A stretch of DNA of 14,014 bases from Gammaproteobacteria bacterium (GCA_029862285.1 JAOTXR010000015.1:1-14014), one strand, 5' to 3'. Positions 1-8,799 are shown, counted from the stretch's first letter. Made by a program: numbers and translations. Notes: generated by a model not told the origin, from the letters alone.

Positions 1-1400
1 AAACGTCGTTGACCTGTGACGACAACCCCGGTGTCGAAGTCACCCAGGTGACTCTGGGTCTCGGTGATTCGATCACCTGTACTTTTGTCAACGACGACAA
101 CGCCCCGGGATTGACCCTGGTCAAGACCGTCATCAATGACAACAGCGGTACATCGGTTACTACCGACTTCACGTTAAGCGCGGCCGGCCCGACACCCATA
201 AGCGGTCCTGGCGGTGCGACCAGTGATGCTACGTTTGCCGCCGGCACCTATACGCTGTCCGAGGCAGGACCGGGCGGTTACACCGCCGGCGACTGGGTCT
301 GCACCGGCGGCATGCAGGCCGGTGACCAGGTCACCGTGGCTCTCGGTGAAAGTGCCACCTGCACGATCACTAACGACGACATTCCCAACCCCGCAATCGA
401 CATCGAAAAAGCCACAAATGGCGTCGATGCTGATAATGCGGACAATGACGATATCCCGATCATTGTGCCCGGCGATCTGGTGACGTGGACTTATCTCGTT
501 ACCAATACGGGCGACGAGCCCATCGCTCTTGCGGATCTGATCGTTAGCGACAGCGTAACGGGTGTTACACCAATGTTCGATCCATCCAGCGATGTGGGCG
601 ACGACGAGATATTGTCACCGGGCGAAACCTGGACCTACACAGCGACTGGCTTTGCCCTGGACCTCACCGTGGCACCGCCGATGGGCACGACCTTTGTACC
701 GGGTTGCAAAGACGTATCGCGATCGCTGGGAACCAACGCTTATGAAAACATAGGCACGGCTGTTGCACCTGGTGCCTCTGATTCGGATCCGAGTCACTAT
801 TGCAACCCGCCGGATGGCACCCTGACATTGATCAAGAATGTCATCAATGACAACGGCGGTACCGCCGGACCAAACGATTTTGGGCTGACGATGGACAACA
901 TAGCTGTACCATCCGGCACGCTCGTAATCTGGCCGGGCGGAACAGAAGTAGTTATCGACGAAGTTCAGCAAGCCGGTTATGGTTTTGTCGACATCAGCGG
1001 CGATGCCAATTGTCCGGACCTGCCGGGTGGCACTGTCAGAATCGTCCCGGGTAAAGACATCACGTGCACCATCACCAACGATGATCAGCCGTCTGGTTCT
1101 GATACCGATAGCGACGGTGTTCCGGATTCCGTGGACAATTGCACCAACCTGGCGAATCCGCTGCAAATCGACACCGACGCCGACGGTCACGGCAACCGTT
1201 GCGATGCAGACTTTGACCAGAATTGCGTCGTCAACTTCGATGATGTCGGTATTTTCAAGACCGGGTTCCTGACGGTAGATCCACTACTGGATCTCGATAG
1301 CGATGGCGGAGCTACCGATTTTCAGGACCTCGCCATCGTCAAGGACCTCTTCCTGTTGGCGCCGGGACCCAGTGCCGGTCCGGCATTGTGTAACCCATGA
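1..1400 (+). CDS. Large secreted repeat protein, C-terminal part (5' end outside window)
   Basis: The frame is open to the left edge, so this is the C-terminal part (about 465 residues) of a longer protein; the TTG at 9 is not a convincing start. Counting from that TTG, three prealbumin/Cna-B-like beta-sandwich units end in CTFVNDD (24-30), CTITNDD (118-124) and CTITNDD (about 353-359). The last two start with a near-identical L-T-L-(V/I)-K-x-V-I-N-D-N-x-G-T segment. Between them lies a DUF11-like domain (about 127-265) with a conserved V-T-N-T-G-D motif. A thrombospondin type 3 stretch follows (D-x-D-S-D-G-V-P-D, then C-x-N near 365-400). Last comes a dockerin-like pair of calcium loops (400-463), each closing with a G-I-F-K or A-I-V-K helix. 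There is no PEP-CTERM, LPXTG or autotransporter barrel at the end. Role inferred: a calcium-stabilised extracellular or surface adhesin-like protein. Family-level call is fairly safe, function unknown. Confidence 0.85.
   Translation, partial: TSLTCDDNPGVEVTQVTLGLGDSITCTFVNDDNAPGLTLVKTVINDNSGTSVTTDFTLSAAGPTPISGPGGATSDATFAAGTYTLSEAGPGGYTAGDWVCTGGMQAGDQVTVALGESATCTITNDDIPNPAIDIEKATNGVDADNADNDDIPIIVPGDLVTWTYLVTNTGDEPIALADLIVSDSVTGVTPMFDPSSDVGDDEILSPGETWTYTATGFALDLTVAPPMGTTFVPGCKDVSRSLGTNAYENIGTAVAPGASDSDPSHYCNPPDGTLTLIKNVINDNGGTAGPNDFGLTMDNIAVPSGTLVIWPGGTEVVIDEVQQAGYGFVDISGDANCPDLPGGTVRIVPGKDITCTITNDDQPSGSDTDSDGVPDSVDNCTNLANPLQIDTDADGHGNRCDADFDQNCVVNFDDVGIFKTGFLTVDPLLDLDSDGGATDFQDLAIVKDLFLLAPGPSAGPALCNP
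129..151 (+). repeat. In-frame direct repeat, copy 1 (partner 840-862)
   Basis: A 23-bp stretch beginning GTCATCAATGACAAC recurs at 840-862 with one mismatch. The spacing is 711 bp, exactly 237 codons, so both copies encode the same V-I-N-D-N-x-G-T segment at the start of two prealbumin-like units. This reflects domain duplication rather than a regulatory repeat. Confidence 0.8.
840..862 (+). repeat. In-frame direct repeat, copy 2 (partner 129-151)
   Basis: Second copy of the 23-bp segment, 22 of 23 bases identical to 129-151. It opens the third beta-sandwich unit of the surface protein. Near-identity at the DNA level suggests recent duplication or gene conversion, or strong constraint on this short segment; the rest of the units has diverged clearly. 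Confidence 0.8.
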
Positions 1401-1482
1401 TGAACTTCCTCACGTCAGGTCCGGACAAACGAGGCGACCCGCCAGCGACGGGGAGACGAAGGGCGTCAGAGATATTTACACT

Positions 1483-1509
1483 TTGGACTCAGTCTAATTC
1501 TGTTATTAT
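1483..1509 (+). promoter_or_regulatory. Candidate sigma70 extended -10 promoter for the PEP-CTERM gene
   Basis: In the 192-bp gap between the two plus-strand genes (1401-1592) there is a TTGGAC at 1483-1488 and, 15 bp on, TATTAT at 1504-1509 preceded by TG at 1501-1502 (extended -10 pattern TG-N-TATTAT). The spacer is short, but the TG helps. Transcription would start near 1516, giving a leader of about 77 nt. No sigma54 or sigma28 match was seen here. The rest of the gap shows no gene and no clear terminator; GTCCGGAC at 1419-1426 is a small palindrome without a T-run. Confidence 0.45.
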
Positions 1510-1592
1510 GGAACCGGCTGATTCTCAACGGATATTGTGACTCGGTACATTTCTTGCATGTTATGTTCAATGGATCTTTTGAGGGTTTCGAA

Positions 1593-2297
1593 ATGAAAAG
1601 AACGATCGTATTACTTGCCATGTTGGGCCTGGTCCCGGGGGGTGCATCCGCTACGATCCTCTCCTTCGACACCGTCACTACCGGCGTGCTCGAAGCGTCC
1701 ACCGACGGCAGCGAATCAAACTCGTGCAACGACGGCACGAGCACCACCGACATTTGTGCGCTGTCGCTGATATTCAGCAACATCGGTGGCACCGGCATCA
1801 ACGCGACAGTAACGGCCAACACCGCCGCCGATGGCAGCGGTATGGATCTGTGGAGCTGGTATGACCGGTCGCCGGCCGATTATGGTGGCATGGGCGCCGC
1901 CACGCAGAACGAAGCCGATATTAACGGCGAACTCTTCGATGGCGACGCTGACAACGCGCTCAAGGAGTACATTATCGTTACGTTCAGCGAGGCAATTTTT
2001 CTGGATGCCTTCTTTTTGAACTCCAGCGACGACGATGATAACCACATCCAATACTCGGGTATTGCAGGGCTCTATCTCAATGGTGTGGCCACCTCAAAGG
2101 CGATTTGTGACAGCAGCCTGTGCGACAACGACGAAATCTTTGGTACTACGTTCGCTTTTCTCGCAGGGGAGCCTTTTTACCTGGGCGGGCTTGATTTCAG
2201 AGAGTTCGTAGACGTCCCTGAACCCGGAGTGCTTGCACTGCTGGGGCTTGGATTCGGGCTCATCGGTGTCGCATCAAGGCGGAGAAAAAAAACCTGA
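1593..2297 (+). CDS. PEP-CTERM sorting-domain surface protein, function unknown
   Basis: This 234-aa protein starts with a Sec signal peptide (residues 1-20, M-K-R-T-I-V then a hydrophobic core, cut after GASA). It ends with a classic exosortase signal: V-P-E-P-G at 208-212, a hydrophobic helix (213-227) and the basic tail RRRKK (229-233). By analogy with the family it is exported, held at the inner membrane by the C-terminal helix, and processed by an exosortase (EpsH/XrtA type), usually in bacteria making exopolysaccharide. The middle has four cysteines (45, 55, 172, 177), which could form two disulfides, and an acidic DDDD run near 146-149. I do not recognise the central domain. ATG at 1593 was chosen over upstream TTG 1554 and ATG 1563 because GAGGG (1581-1585) sits 7 nt before it and the signal peptide starts there. 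It converges on flgL with an 11-bp gap. Confidence 0.9.
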   Translation: MKRTIVLLAMLGLVPGGASATILSFDTVTTGVLEASTDGSESNSCNDGTSTTDICALSLIFSNIGGTGINATVTANTAADGSGMDLWSWYDRSPADYGGMGAATQNEADINGELFDGDADNALKEYIIVTFSEAIFLDAFFLNSSDDDDNHIQYSGIAGLYLNGVATSKAICDSSLCDNDEIFGTTFAFLAGEPFYLGGLDFREFVDVPEPGVLALLGLGFGLIGVASRRRKKT

Positions 2298-2308
2298 CGC
2301 TTGTTTTT

Positions 2309-3508
2309 CTAGCCGAGCAAACGGAAAAGCGAAAGATTCTGCACCCGCAAAAAGGCCTGCTGTGCGGCCTGCAGGCTGACGCGCTCCAGATCCAGGCGAC
2401 TCGCGGCCTCGATCAGATCGATATCACGCACATCTGACAAGGTAGATTCCAGAGACAGGCGGCTGTCGAGATTAAGCTGACCCTGGTCATCGAGTGCGTT
2501 TAATCGGGTACCAACACGCGTGCGTGTCGTTGCAATATGTTCCAGCGCACGATCGATGTTTCCGAGCACAGTATTCATAGCAGAATGAAAAACTGCTCGC
2601 GCCCCGGTGTCTGCCGATTGACCGGTAGCGACGTCAATAAAATCCTGCACGCTGGCGAAGATGTCCTGATACCGGCTGGGCTGAATCTCAAACCTGTCCC
2701 CGGCCGCAGCGGGCCCGCTCAACGAAACATCGATCCCGGCGAAGCTGATCACCCCGCCATCCTCGTAGGTGCCGACGAGTATCGGGACCCCGCCACCGTC
2801 AGTAACTTCGTAGTCCGTATCGGTGAGAAAGTTAATTGTGTAATTATCAGGTATCCACGCCGCCGCGTTTCGTAACGCACCATTGTCAATAATGGCACTG
2901 CCGGTATTGGTACCGGCGGCCGCAGTTGTAAATGTTCCGTTACCGTTGCGAACAAACTGGAATATCCCGGCACCAGAATCGCCATCCGCCACCCGCCGTT
3001 CGGGACCGATCTGCAAAAACCGCTGCCCCTGATCACCGCGGTACTGTACCGACGTGTTGTCACGCACAAAGGGCTGCCCCGCGGCAGCAAACCCGGAAAA
3101 CAAAAAGCCGCCTTCGCCGTCACTGCTATTGGCAGTCTGTACCAGGTGGTTGAGTAGCTGATCGAGCTCTTCGACAATTATGTCGCGCGTGCCCTCATTG
3201 GTGTCGGAATTAGCCAACACCGCCAGTTCGCGCACGCGTTGCAGCGTGTCAGTAACTTCCGCAAGCGCATTGTCCTCGAGACCGAGGCGATGATTCGCGA
3301 TGCTGATGTTTTGCTGCAGCTGATCGATACGCCTGATGGAGCGATTGAGATCCAGTTCGCGCGAGGCCGCAACTGGATCGTCTGCGGCGACAGCGAAACG
3401 CCGGCCAGTCGAGACCTGTTGTTGGGTTCTGGCCAGGGCCGCCTGCTGATTCAGCATCGCGGCGAGTGACTGCAGATACAGCCCCTGTGTCGAAATACGT
3501 CCGCTCAT
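2309..3508 (-). CDS. flgL: Flagellar hook-filament junction protein FlgL (HAP3)
   Basis: FlgL sits between FlgK and the flagellin filament and is exported by the flagellar type III apparatus. The 399-aa protein has the flagellin-like N-terminal helix (STQGLYLQSLAAMLNQQ, then QVSTGRRFAVAADDP near 32-46) and a C-terminal flagellin-like helix (SLQAAQQAFLRVQNLSLFRLLG region). These two ends pack into the axial core in this family. It is longer than the roughly 317-residue enterobacterial protein, the extra length lying in the variable central domain (about 140-290). The ATG start overlaps the flgK stop by 4 nt (ATGA), so translation is probably coupled. It is the last gene of the operon, and the next gene converges on it. 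No flagellin gene follows, so fliC must lie elsewhere. Confidence 0.97.
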   Translation of the reverse strand: MSGRISTQGLYLQSLAAMLNQQAALARTQQQVSTGRRFAVAADDPVAASRELDLNRSIRRIDQLQQNISIANHRLGLEDNALAEVTDTLQRVRELAVLANSDTNEGTRDIIVEELDQLLNHLVQTANSSDGEGGFLFSGFAAAGQPFVRDNTSVQYRGDQGQRFLQIGPERRVADGDSGAGIFQFVRNGNGTFTTAAAGTNTGSAIIDNGALRNAAAWIPDNYTINFLTDTDYEVTDGGGVPILVGTYEDGGVISFAGIDVSLSGPAAAGDRFEIQPSRYQDIFASVQDFIDVATGQSADTGARAVFHSAMNTVLGNIDRALEHIATTRTRVGTRLNALDDQGQLNLDSRLSLESTLSDVRDIDLIEAASRLDLERVSLQAAQQAFLRVQNLSLFRLLG

Positions 3509-5376
3509 CGTGCAACTGCCCCTATCAGCGTCTGGAATAACTGGTCGGCAACGCTGATTACCTGCGCCGCCGCCTGGTAAGCCTGCTCGAAACGAAGCAG
3601 GTTGGCTGCCTCCTCGTCCAGGTTCACACCGGAAACAGCCAATCGCGCCTGCTCGGAATCTGCCAGCAGTATCTGCTGTGCATCGCGATTAATCGCCGCA
3701 TGCTGCGTAACCGTTCCGACACTGGCAACCAACGTGCCAAAGCTATCACCGAGACTCGATGTGCCATTATCCAGCACTCGCAAACTCTGCAGGTCGCTAA
3801 GCAACAGCGCATTACGGTTATCGGCATTTCCGGCAGTATTTGCAGTCACGGTGAATGTGTCGCCGGCCTGGGGCGTGCCGCTGATCTCCACCCGCCAGCC
3901 ATTGAAACTGATTGGATTACCATTCGTGTAGGGGAACGGCCCCAGGGCGCCAATCGTGAAATTGTTCGAATCGACAAAGACAATATTGACCGTATTGAGT
4001 AAATTCGGGTGGTCGCCATTGATAACTTCACCGATGGTTATTTGCGCGTCACCGGTGTTAGCGGTCGAGGCCGATGAAATTATGGCCGCAGCAGCGGCGA
4101 TTTTTGCCGGGTCATCAATAAGCAGGTCCAGACCGGCCGCGGCATTGCTGTTCGGCCGGAGCAGATAGCGGTCACCGGCCGCTGCACCGGCACCGACTTC
4201 GATCGCAAGACCATTGGCCCGAAACGGGTCTGCCGGGGTCCCGGTACCGGTCATGGTTACCGCAGCTCCGGTTTCCGAGTTCTCGAGCGACCAGATCGCA
4301 CCGTCATAACGCAGTATGTAGTCATCTGTCGTCAGTGCGCCTATGTCATCGATCGCGATCGTCACCGGTGCTGCGCCAGAATTAAACGCTGATGCCAGCG
4401 ATACCGGTGCGCCCACAGCAAACATGTCACCGCCGCGCGCGCCGGCCAGATCGATGCCTTCACGGTGCTGGGTATTGAGGATTTCGGTAATTCCATTGGC
4501 GAGACGACCCAGGGCGTTGCGTGCCGGATCGAGAACTTCGCGGCGAAAGTCGAGCGCGCCGCCAATCTCTCCACCACTGAGCCGTGACGTAATCTCGGCG
4601 CCATTCTGGAACTTCACACCGAGGCGGGTTGGTTCATATTCGTTCTGGGTTGTTGCCAGCAACTCGGGACTGGAGCCGCGAACCAGCACCAGACCGTTGC
4701 CGACAAATACGTTTACCGCACCGTCGTCCTGTTGCACGGTAGTAACGGCAATGTGACCATTTAAGGCAGTCAACAGGTTGTCTCTCTGGTCCAGCAAATC
4801 GCTGCTCGTCCGACCGCCAGAGTTGCTGGCGACTATTTGCTCGTTGATCTGCGCGATCGAGTCGGCCAGCGCATTGATCTCGGAAACGGAATTGCTCACG
4901 CGATTGTTTACATCGCGATCGAGTGAATTCAGCCGGGACTCTGCCTGTTCGAAGCGTTGAGTCAATGCTCGCGCCTGGCCAAGGAACGCCTCGCGGGTAA
5001 TCAATCCGGCCGGGTCGTCGGCCACGGTGTCCAGTGCATTGAAGAAATCCTGCAGCATCGTGCCCACGCTGGTGCCGCCGCCGGCGAGCAGGTCATCGAC
5101 CTGGGCAGCCAGCGAGTGAAACGACTGCAGCCGGTTAAATGCCGACGTATTTGTCTGCACTTGTCCGACCAGGTACTGGTCGTAAATGCGACGCACGCTG
5201 GTTACTTCCGTACCCAGACCCGATAGCGCGGTACCACGTGCCGGTCGGGCCGCCAGCAATGCCTGTTGCCGGCTGAATCCAACCGTGTTGGCATTGGCAA
5301 TATTGTGGCTGGTAGTTGCCAGTGCTCGCTGGAAGGCAATCAGCCCCGAAACTCCGGTATTCAGAAAATCTGTCAT
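3505..5376 (-). CDS. flgK: Flagellar hook-associated protein FlgK (HAP1)
   Basis: FlgK is the first junction protein added on the hook tip. The 623-aa sequence starts MTDFLNTGVSGLIAFQ and carries the rod/hook family motif SHNIANANTVGFSRQ at 23-37. It closes with the paired C-terminal helix (SGVNLDEEAANLLRFEQAYQ, then V-I-S-V-A-D-Q-L-F). The N-terminal third also has the heptad-rich helical region typical of FlgK (about 100-200). It is longer than Salmonella FlgK (about 550) because of central beta domains (about 320-530), a range also seen in pseudomonads. Start ATG shares one base with the flgJ stop (TAATG). It is a client of the FlgN chaperone encoded at the right end of the window. Confidence 0.97.
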   Translation of the reverse strand: MTDFLNTGVSGLIAFQRALATTSHNIANANTVGFSRQQALLAARPARGTALSGLGTEVTSVRRIYDQYLVGQVQTNTSAFNRLQSFHSLAAQVDDLLAGGGTSVGTMLQDFFNALDTVADDPAGLITREAFLGQARALTQRFEQAESRLNSLDRDVNNRVSNSVSEINALADSIAQINEQIVASNSGGRTSSDLLDQRDNLLTALNGHIAVTTVQQDDGAVNVFVGNGLVLVRGSSPELLATTQNEYEPTRLGVKFQNGAEITSRLSGGEIGGALDFRREVLDPARNALGRLANGITEILNTQHREGIDLAGARGGDMFAVGAPVSLASAFNSGAAPVTIAIDDIGALTTDDYILRYDGAIWSLENSETGAAVTMTGTGTPADPFRANGLAIEVGAGAAAGDRYLLRPNSNAAAGLDLLIDDPAKIAAAAAIISSASTANTGDAQITIGEVINGDHPNLLNTVNIVFVDSNNFTIGALGPFPYTNGNPISFNGWRVEISGTPQAGDTFTVTANTAGNADNRNALLLSDLQSLRVLDNGTSSLGDSFGTLVASVGTVTQHAAINRDAQQILLADSEQARLAVSGVNLDEEAANLLRFEQAYQAAAQVISVADQLFQTLIGAVAR

Positions 5377-6209
5377 TACATTACTCCCGCTCGATTCCCG
5401 TCACGCAAGATATCGCTATCGAGAATCTCTCCAATCTTTTTTGCGTAGTCGGGATCGGTGGCATAACCCGATCGCTGCAACTCGCGGGCATACGCATGTG
5501 GGTCTTTTCCGTGCTCTATCGCCGTGCGGTAGCGCGGATTGTCACGGATAAGACTCGCATAGTCCCTGACGGCATGACCTAGAGAAGCATAGGCACGGAA
5601 TTTTTCCGTGACCCGCTCGCCGATTCCGTCCTCAAATTCGACTGTGCGTTGCGCGACTTTGTCGCCGGTCCACGACGGGCCCGCTTTGATGCCGAACAGG
5701 TTGAAGCTGTTGCCACCATCGGGGCGGCGTATCGTGTGCCGACCCCAGCCACTCTCCAGCGCTGCCTGGGCCAGTACCGCTTTGTGCGAAATGCCCAGTT
5801 CTTTTTCGACCTGGCGGGCAAACGGCAACAATCCTGTAATAAATTCCTGTTGACTGGCCGGCGCAAAGTCGCTTGGACCTTCCATGGTGGCGATATCAGG
5901 CCGCCGGCTTGCACGTGTGAGTTGCCCCAGTTGCTCGGTCAGTATTTGTTTTAAACCCAGCCCGCGGCCACGCGACATTTCGACGGCAACCTGACCGTCA
6001 AACATCTCCATGTATTGCTCAGACTGGCTGCTTTCAAACAATCCGCTATTCAAACTCGACTCACGCATCATCTTTAACATCATGCGCGTGAACAGGGCCT
6101 CGAATTGTCCCGCCACCTGGTCCAGCGCCGACTCCGGGCGGCGGACAGCCTGCGTACGTAGTTCCGCCAGGCCCTGTATATCGGTGTAAATTCCACTGTA
6201 GGCGCTCAT
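5376..6209 (-). CDS. flgJ: Bifunctional rod assembly protein / peptidoglycan hydrolase FlgJ
   Basis: FlgJ caps the growing rod in the periplasm and cuts peptidoglycan so the rod can pass. This 277-aa protein has both halves. The N-terminal rod-binding domain (about 30-90) contains QFEALFTRMMLKMMRESS and a G-R-G-L-G-L tail. The C-terminal glucosaminidase domain (glycoside hydrolase 73 type, about 122-270) contains A-L-E-S-G-W-G with the likely catalytic glutamate at 152. It also has S-F-N-L-F-G-I-K (168-175) and the Y-A-S-L-x-x-A-V-R-D-Y-A-S-L-I segment (207-221). So this is the dual-domain form of beta/gammaproteobacteria rather than the short rod-cap-only form. Start ATG overlaps the flgI stop by 1 nt (TGATG). 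No signal peptide is present, as expected for export through the flagellar apparatus. Confidence 0.97.
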   Translation of the reverse strand: MSAYSGIYTDIQGLAELRTQAVRRPESALDQVAGQFEALFTRMMLKMMRESSLNSGLFESSQSEQYMEMFDGQVAVEMSRGRGLGLKQILTEQLGQLTRASRRPDIATMEGPSDFAPASQQEFITGLLPFARQVEKELGISHKAVLAQAALESGWGRHTIRRPDGGNSFNLFGIKAGPSWTGDKVAQRTVEFEDGIGERVTEKFRAYASLGHAVRDYASLIRDNPRYRTAIEHGKDPHAYARELQRSGYATDPDYAKKIGEILDSDILRDGNRAGVM

Positions 6210-7306
6210 CAGATGACGATTAACTCCGCATGCAGGGAACCGGCTTGTTTCAACGCTTCCAGTATCGCCACCAGATCGCCGGGTGCGGCACCCACCTGGT
6301 TCACGGCGGTGACGATTTCATTCAGTGTGACACCGGGTTCAAACAAGAACATGCGTTGTTGTTCTTCGATAATTTCGATATCGGAACGGTTCACCACTAC
6401 TGTTTCGCCCTCGCTGAACCCACCGGGCTGGCTGACACCGGGGCTTTCGGTAATCGTCACGGTCAGCGAACCATGTGAAACCGCCGCCGGTGAAACCCGC
6501 ACATGCGAGCCAATCACCACCGTACCGGTGCGTGAATTGACAATCACACGCGCCGGCGCGGCCGCAGGCTCCAGTTCTATGTTCTCCAGCACCGAAACAA
6601 AGCTGATTCGTTGCGACGGATCGACAGGGGCAGCGATTTTTATCGACGCCGGATCCAGCGATTGCGCCGTGCCTGCACCGAGCATTGTGTTGACAGCTTC
6701 AGTCAGACGATTCGCTGTGGTGAAATCCGGTGTGTGCAAGTTCAAAAACACAGCCGGCAGCGTCGTGAAGTTTGACGGTACCGGGCGTTCGACCGTGGCG
6801 CCGTTGGGAATGCGACCGGCGCTGGTCGTATTGACCGTTACCCGTGATCCATCATTTCCGGAAGCGCCAAATCCACTGACTATTACGTTGCCCTGTGCCA
6901 ACGCATAAATCTCACCATCGGCACCTCGTAGTGGCGCCATTAACAGACTGCCACCACGCAGGCTCGATGCATTGCCCAGCGAGGACACCGTAATATCGAT
7001 ACTCTGCCCGGGCTTGGCGAAGGGCGGTAACTCGGCGTGCAACGATACGGCGGCCACGTTTTTCAGCTGGGGGTTGGAGTTTTCTGGAACGGTAACACCA
7101 AACTGTTGCAGAAAGTTCTTCATACTCTGAACGGTGAATGGTGCCTGACTGGTCTGATCGCCAGTTCCCTCCAGACCGACAACCAAACCGTAACCCACCA
7201 ACTGATTGGTACGCACGCCGGCGATTGCGGCGAGATCTTTAATTCGTTCAGCGTAGACAGGCTGTGACAGGAATCCGCAGATCAAAATCGAAAAAATGCT
7301 TCTCAT
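6209..7306 (-). CDS. flgI: Flagellar P-ring protein FlgI
   Basis: FlgI polymerises around the rod in the peptidoglycan layer as the P ring. The 365 residues match the usual length of the family. A Sec signal peptide spans 1-19 (hydrophobic core, cut after V-Y-A), followed by the highly conserved mature start ERIKDLA and [17 protein letters not shown]. Further family marks are the [15 protein letters not shown] segment, and [11 protein letters not shown] near the C-terminal third. The end, [11 protein letters not shown], is also typical. The ATG is 12 nt after the flgH stop, with a GAGG in the gap. Its folding partner FlgA is encoded divergently at 12520. Confidence 0.97.
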   Translation of the reverse strand: MRSIFSILICGFLSQPVYAERIKDLAAIAGVRTNQLVGYGLVVGLEGTGDQTSQAPFTVQSMKNFLQQFGVTVPENSNPQLKNVAAVSLHAELPPFAKPGQSIDITVSSLGNASSLRGGSLLMAPLRGADGEIYALAQGNVIVSGFGASGNDGSRVTVNTTSAGRIPNGATVERPVPSNFTTLPAVFLNLHTPDFTTANRLTEAVNTMLGAGTAQSLDPASIKIAAPVDPSQRISFVSVLENIELEPAAAPARVIVNSRTGTVVIGSHVRVSPAAVSHGSLTVTITESPGVSQPGGFSEGETVVVNRSDIEIIEEQQRMFLFEPGVTLNEIVTAVNQVGAAPGDLVAILEALKQAGSLHAELIVI

Positions 7307-7318
7307 GCCGGGTCCTCG

Positions 7319-8002
7319 TTAAAAAGGCATCAGGGGGCGGCTGAAGAAACGTGCCAGCCAGCCCTGGCGGTTGGCGTCGGCGAGCGCGCCTTTGCCGCTA
7401 TAAATAATTCGTGCATCGGCCACTTTGTTCGATGCGATGGTGTTGTCGGTTCCGATATCGTACGGACGCACGATGCCGGAGATCCGCACAAATTCTTCAC
7501 CCTGATTGAGCGTCAACCATTTTTCGCCACGCACGAACAGGTTACCGTTGGGCAGGCGTTGCGCGACAGTCACTGTGATACTGCCTTCGAGCTCATTGCT
7601 CTGGCTGCTCGCGCCATCGCCGTCAAAGCTGTGACTACCGTCAATGTCCTGGGCCAGAATTGGGATGCTGTCGCTGCTGAGTTCAACACCGAACAAGGTC
7701 GGGTTCTGGTTCGCTATGGAAGTCTCCTTGCTGGTACTGGTGCTGGAGCTCTTGCGTGCGGCAGTTTTCTCTACCAGCCGTATCGTAATGATGTCGCCGA
7801 CACGACGCGCCTTGACGTCAGAAAACAATTCCACCTGGGTGCCCAGGCTGAATATCGCGCCCGAGGTTCTGATGTCGTCGGGCATCACGACCGGCTCGGT
7901 CGGATGCCACACTTCCTTATCGGCCTGTGGCATTGGCAACAACGAGCAAGCGCTCAGACCGGCAAGGGCCGCAACGATGGTTAGAAATCGCAAACTGGAC
8001 AT
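7319..8002 (-). CDS. flgH: Flagellar L-ring lipoprotein FlgH
   Basis: FlgH forms the outer-membrane L ring. The 227-aa product begins with a lipoprotein signal peptide with lipobox L-S-A-C and lipidated cysteine 19. The mature protein has the conserved W-H-P region, the S-D-x-K-A-R-R-V-G-D-I-I-T-I segment, and the C-terminal R-P-Y-D-I-G-T-D-N-T-I-x-S and I-Y-S-G-K-G-A-L-A-D-A-N-R-Q-G-W-L segments, all typical of the family. A GTG at 8005 in the same frame would add one residue. ATG 8002 is preferred because AAGGAG (8010-8015) lies 7 nt upstream of it. That Shine-Dalgarno overlaps the flgG stop codon. Confidence 0.97.
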   Translation of the reverse strand: MSSLRFLTIVAALAGLSACSLLPMPQADKEVWHPTEPVVMPDDIRTSGAIFSLGTQVELFSDVKARRVGDIITIRLVEKTAARKSSSTSTSKETSIANQNPTLFGVELSSDSIPILAQDIDGSHSFDGDGASSQSNELEGSITVTVAQRLPNGNLFVRGEKWLTLNQGEEFVRISGIVRPYDIGTDNTIASNKVADARIIYSGKGALADANRQGWLARFFSRPLMPF

Positions 8003-8013
8003 CACCGGGCTCC

Positions 8014-8799
8014 TTAGATGTTGTTGGTCAGGTACTGCAGCATCTCATCGCTGGTAGCCACGGCGCGTGAATTCAATTCATAGGCACGCTGTGTCTCAAT
8101 CATGCTCACCAGCTCAGCAACGACATTGACGTTGGAACTCTCGAGTGCGTTTTGCTGCACCGTGCCCAGACCATTGAGCCCCGGCGTGCCGGCCTGTGCC
8201 GGACCACTGGCAGCGGTCTCGAGGAACATGTTCTGACCGCGAGCCTGCAGACCCGCAGGATTAATGAAATCGACCAGCTGAATCGTCCCCACCTGGATCG
8301 GGTCGGCCTGACCGGCAAGCGACGCTGACACGACTCCGTCATCACCGATGGTTACGCTCTGGGCGTTGCCGGGAATATTGATTCCCGGTTGCACCGGATA
8401 ACCGCTCGAAGTGACCAGCTCACCATCGGCGTTCACCTGGAAGGCGCCATCACGTGTATAGGTGAGCGTGCCATCGGGCAGCAACACCTGAAAAAAACCG
8501 CGACCGACGATTGCCACATCGAGCGGGTTGTCGGTCTGCGATACCGCGCCCTGCCCAAAAGTCTTGGCCGTGGCGACAACCCGCACACCGGTCCCAAGCA
8601 TCAATCCCGACGGCAGCTGCGTCTGTTGCGAACTCTGGCCACCGACCTGGCGGATATTCTGATAAACCAGATCTTCAAACATGGCGCGACCGGCCTTGAA
8701 CCCGGCCGTGCTCGCATTGGCAAGATTGTTGGAGATCACAGCTATTTTTGTCTGCTGTGCATCCAAACCTGTCTTGGCGGCCCAAAGTGCGGTATTCAT
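8014..8799 (-). CDS. flgG: Flagellar distal rod protein FlgG
   Basis: FlgG builds the distal rod that crosses the P and L rings. Length is 261 aa, as in enterobacteria. The N-terminal rod motif [13 protein letters not shown] lies at 23-35 and the C-terminal helix reads [20 protein letters not shown] followed by [10 protein letters not shown], the best conserved signature of FlgG. The central G-R-G-F-F-Q-V-L and Y-T-R-D-G-A-F segments are also present. The ATG is preceded by GAGGAG about 10 nt upstream. The 29-nt gap after flgF is the longest inside the operon and holds no visible promoter. Confidence 0.98.
   Translation of the reverse strand: MNTALWAAKTGLDAQQTKIAVISNNLANASTAGFKAGRAMFEDLVYQNIRQVGGQSSQQTQLPSGLMLGTGVRVVATAKTFGQGAVSQTDNPLDVAIVGRGFFQVLLPDGTLTYTRDGAFQVNADGELVTSSGYPVQPGINIPGNAQSVTIGDDGVVSASLAGQADPIQVGTIQLVDFINPAGLQARGQNMFLETAASGPAQAGTPGLNGLGTVQQNALESSNVNVVAELVSMIETQRAYELNSRAVATSDEMLQYLTNNI

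Noticed and set aside
615..1190. 191-codon open frame antisense to the surface protein
   Set aside because: It is a shadow of the repeat-rich plus-strand gene; no start signal and no recognisable domain.
1401..1592. Possible small gene in the gap between the two surface-protein genes
   Set aside because: The only open frame (1303-1497) mostly overlaps the upstream gene out of frame and has no Shine-Dalgarno; the gap looks like leader and promoter only.
2283..2310. AGAAAAA / TTTTTCT inverted repeat at the convergent ends of the PEP-CTERM gene and flgL, as a bidirectional terminator
   Set aside because: The 7-bp stem is almost all A-T with a 14-nt loop and lies partly inside both coding regions; too weak to call. 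Termination there may be Rho dependent.
6213..6908. 231-codon open frame antisense to flgI
   Set aside because: It mirrors the codon pattern of flgI, which is an unmistakable full-length family member; the antisense product has no domain or signal.
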